From Ruminococcaceae bacterium UBA3753 (GTDB lineage: Bacteria; Bacillota; Clostridia; Oscillospirales; Acutalibacteraceae), in NCBI GenBank assembly GCA_002372375.1, contig DFGJ01000009.1:1-53351 (forward strand): a stretch of DNA of 53,351 nucleotides, read 5' to 3'. Positions 53,138-53,351 of this stretch are shown here, one piece after another. How positions within the stretch are numbered: position 1 is the stretch's first letter; the number at the start of each line of letters is the position of its first letter. The translations under genes were made by a program, and so were the position numbers. The notes beneath the pieces are model-generated. The model worked only from the letters and a program-made list of their open reading frames with translations. It had not been told where the DNA came from and ran no database searches.

Positions 53138-53351
53138 TTATTAATAACCTCAGTTAATCAGCAAAGCTTTAATAGCTAATTGTAATAAAAGTGGATGGAG
53201 TTGTAAAGAAGACAAACATTTTTTTTAAAAGCTAAACCGCTTTTTTGTTTTCAAAATAGAACTTTTAAATTTTATTCTTTTTTAAAAAAATTCATAAATT
53301 TGAAACTCCTAAAAATAAATTTTTATTTAATAAAGAGAACTTTATTTTTTT

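Noticed and set aside
1..53351. CRISPR arrays, tRNA or rRNA genes, IS elements, integrase
   Set aside because: I looked for regular spaced repeats, tRNA T-loop signatures, transposase motifs and tyrosine/serine recombinases and found none I could support. The repeats present are duplicated gene ends.

Overview
The window is a low-GC Firmicutes (Clostridia, Oscillospiraceae-like) chromosome segment. The housekeeping genes point that way: uvrA (cut by the left edge), spoIIAA/spoIIAB, tsaD, a NifS-type cysteine desulfurase, coaD next to a small coiled-coil 'ATPase-like' gene, long-form hpf, radC, an exonuclease III, folD, a DUF1292 gene and cysK. Coding density is low. Intergenic DNA is full of decayed gene pieces, sigF is missing beside spoIIAA/AB, and many genes carry single in-frame stops. 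I infer a genome undergoing reduction, perhaps a host-associated symbiont; that is inference, not something the sequence proves. TGA still ends real genes (coaD, the 407-aa secreted protein), so I assume the standard code.

Layout: 1-2221 uvrA (minus). 2.3-6.8 kb, first cluster of small proteins with double-glycine (GG) leaders, partly intact and partly broken. 7.7-8.6 kb, spoIIAB/spoIIAA. 9.3-10.5 kb, a secreted protein. 11-17.5 kb, tsaD, nifS, a secreted/membrane protein starting with ATA, coaD, ATPase-like, hpf. 17.5-18.9 kb, a perfect-looking tandem duplication and debris. 18.9-23.7 kb, radC and three signal-peptide proteins. 24.4-41.0 kb, a minus-strand contractile-phage locus. 41.3-44.2 kb, second GG cluster. 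44.6-53.1 kb, exonuclease III, a Nif11-like GG precursor, folD, a 689-aa membrane protein, DUF1292 and cysK.

The phage locus reads terminase small and large subunits, portal, protease, capsid, connectors, LysM hub, gpD-like hub, spike, gp25, gpJ, gpI and fibre. There is no room in it for a sheath or tape measure, and I see no integrase, repressor or lysis gene. Between the spike and gp25 genes lies about 0.75 kb of non-coding DNA rich in long perfect pairings, nested and pseudoknot-like. It is the best candidate here for a large ornate RNA of the ROOL/GOLLD kind.

The GG clusters are the other notable system. At least 13 intact or broken copies share a leader ending in GG (ASGG, VNGG, AAGG, TDGG) and one of two core types. 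One type has a V-x-D-N-D-T core and the other a 'TF-x-(T/N)-x-x-E-A' core. Several are preceded by a consensus promoter followed, exactly at the expected transcription start, by an RNA hairpin of unrelated sequence. In two genes the helices use G-U wobbles. No peptidase/ABC exporter lies in the window. Further themes are start codons other than ATG/GTG/TTG behind strong ribosome binding sites (ATA, ATT, ACG) and partial, decaying copies of gene ends next to their parents (uvrA, exoA, the Nif11-like gene, several phage genes).
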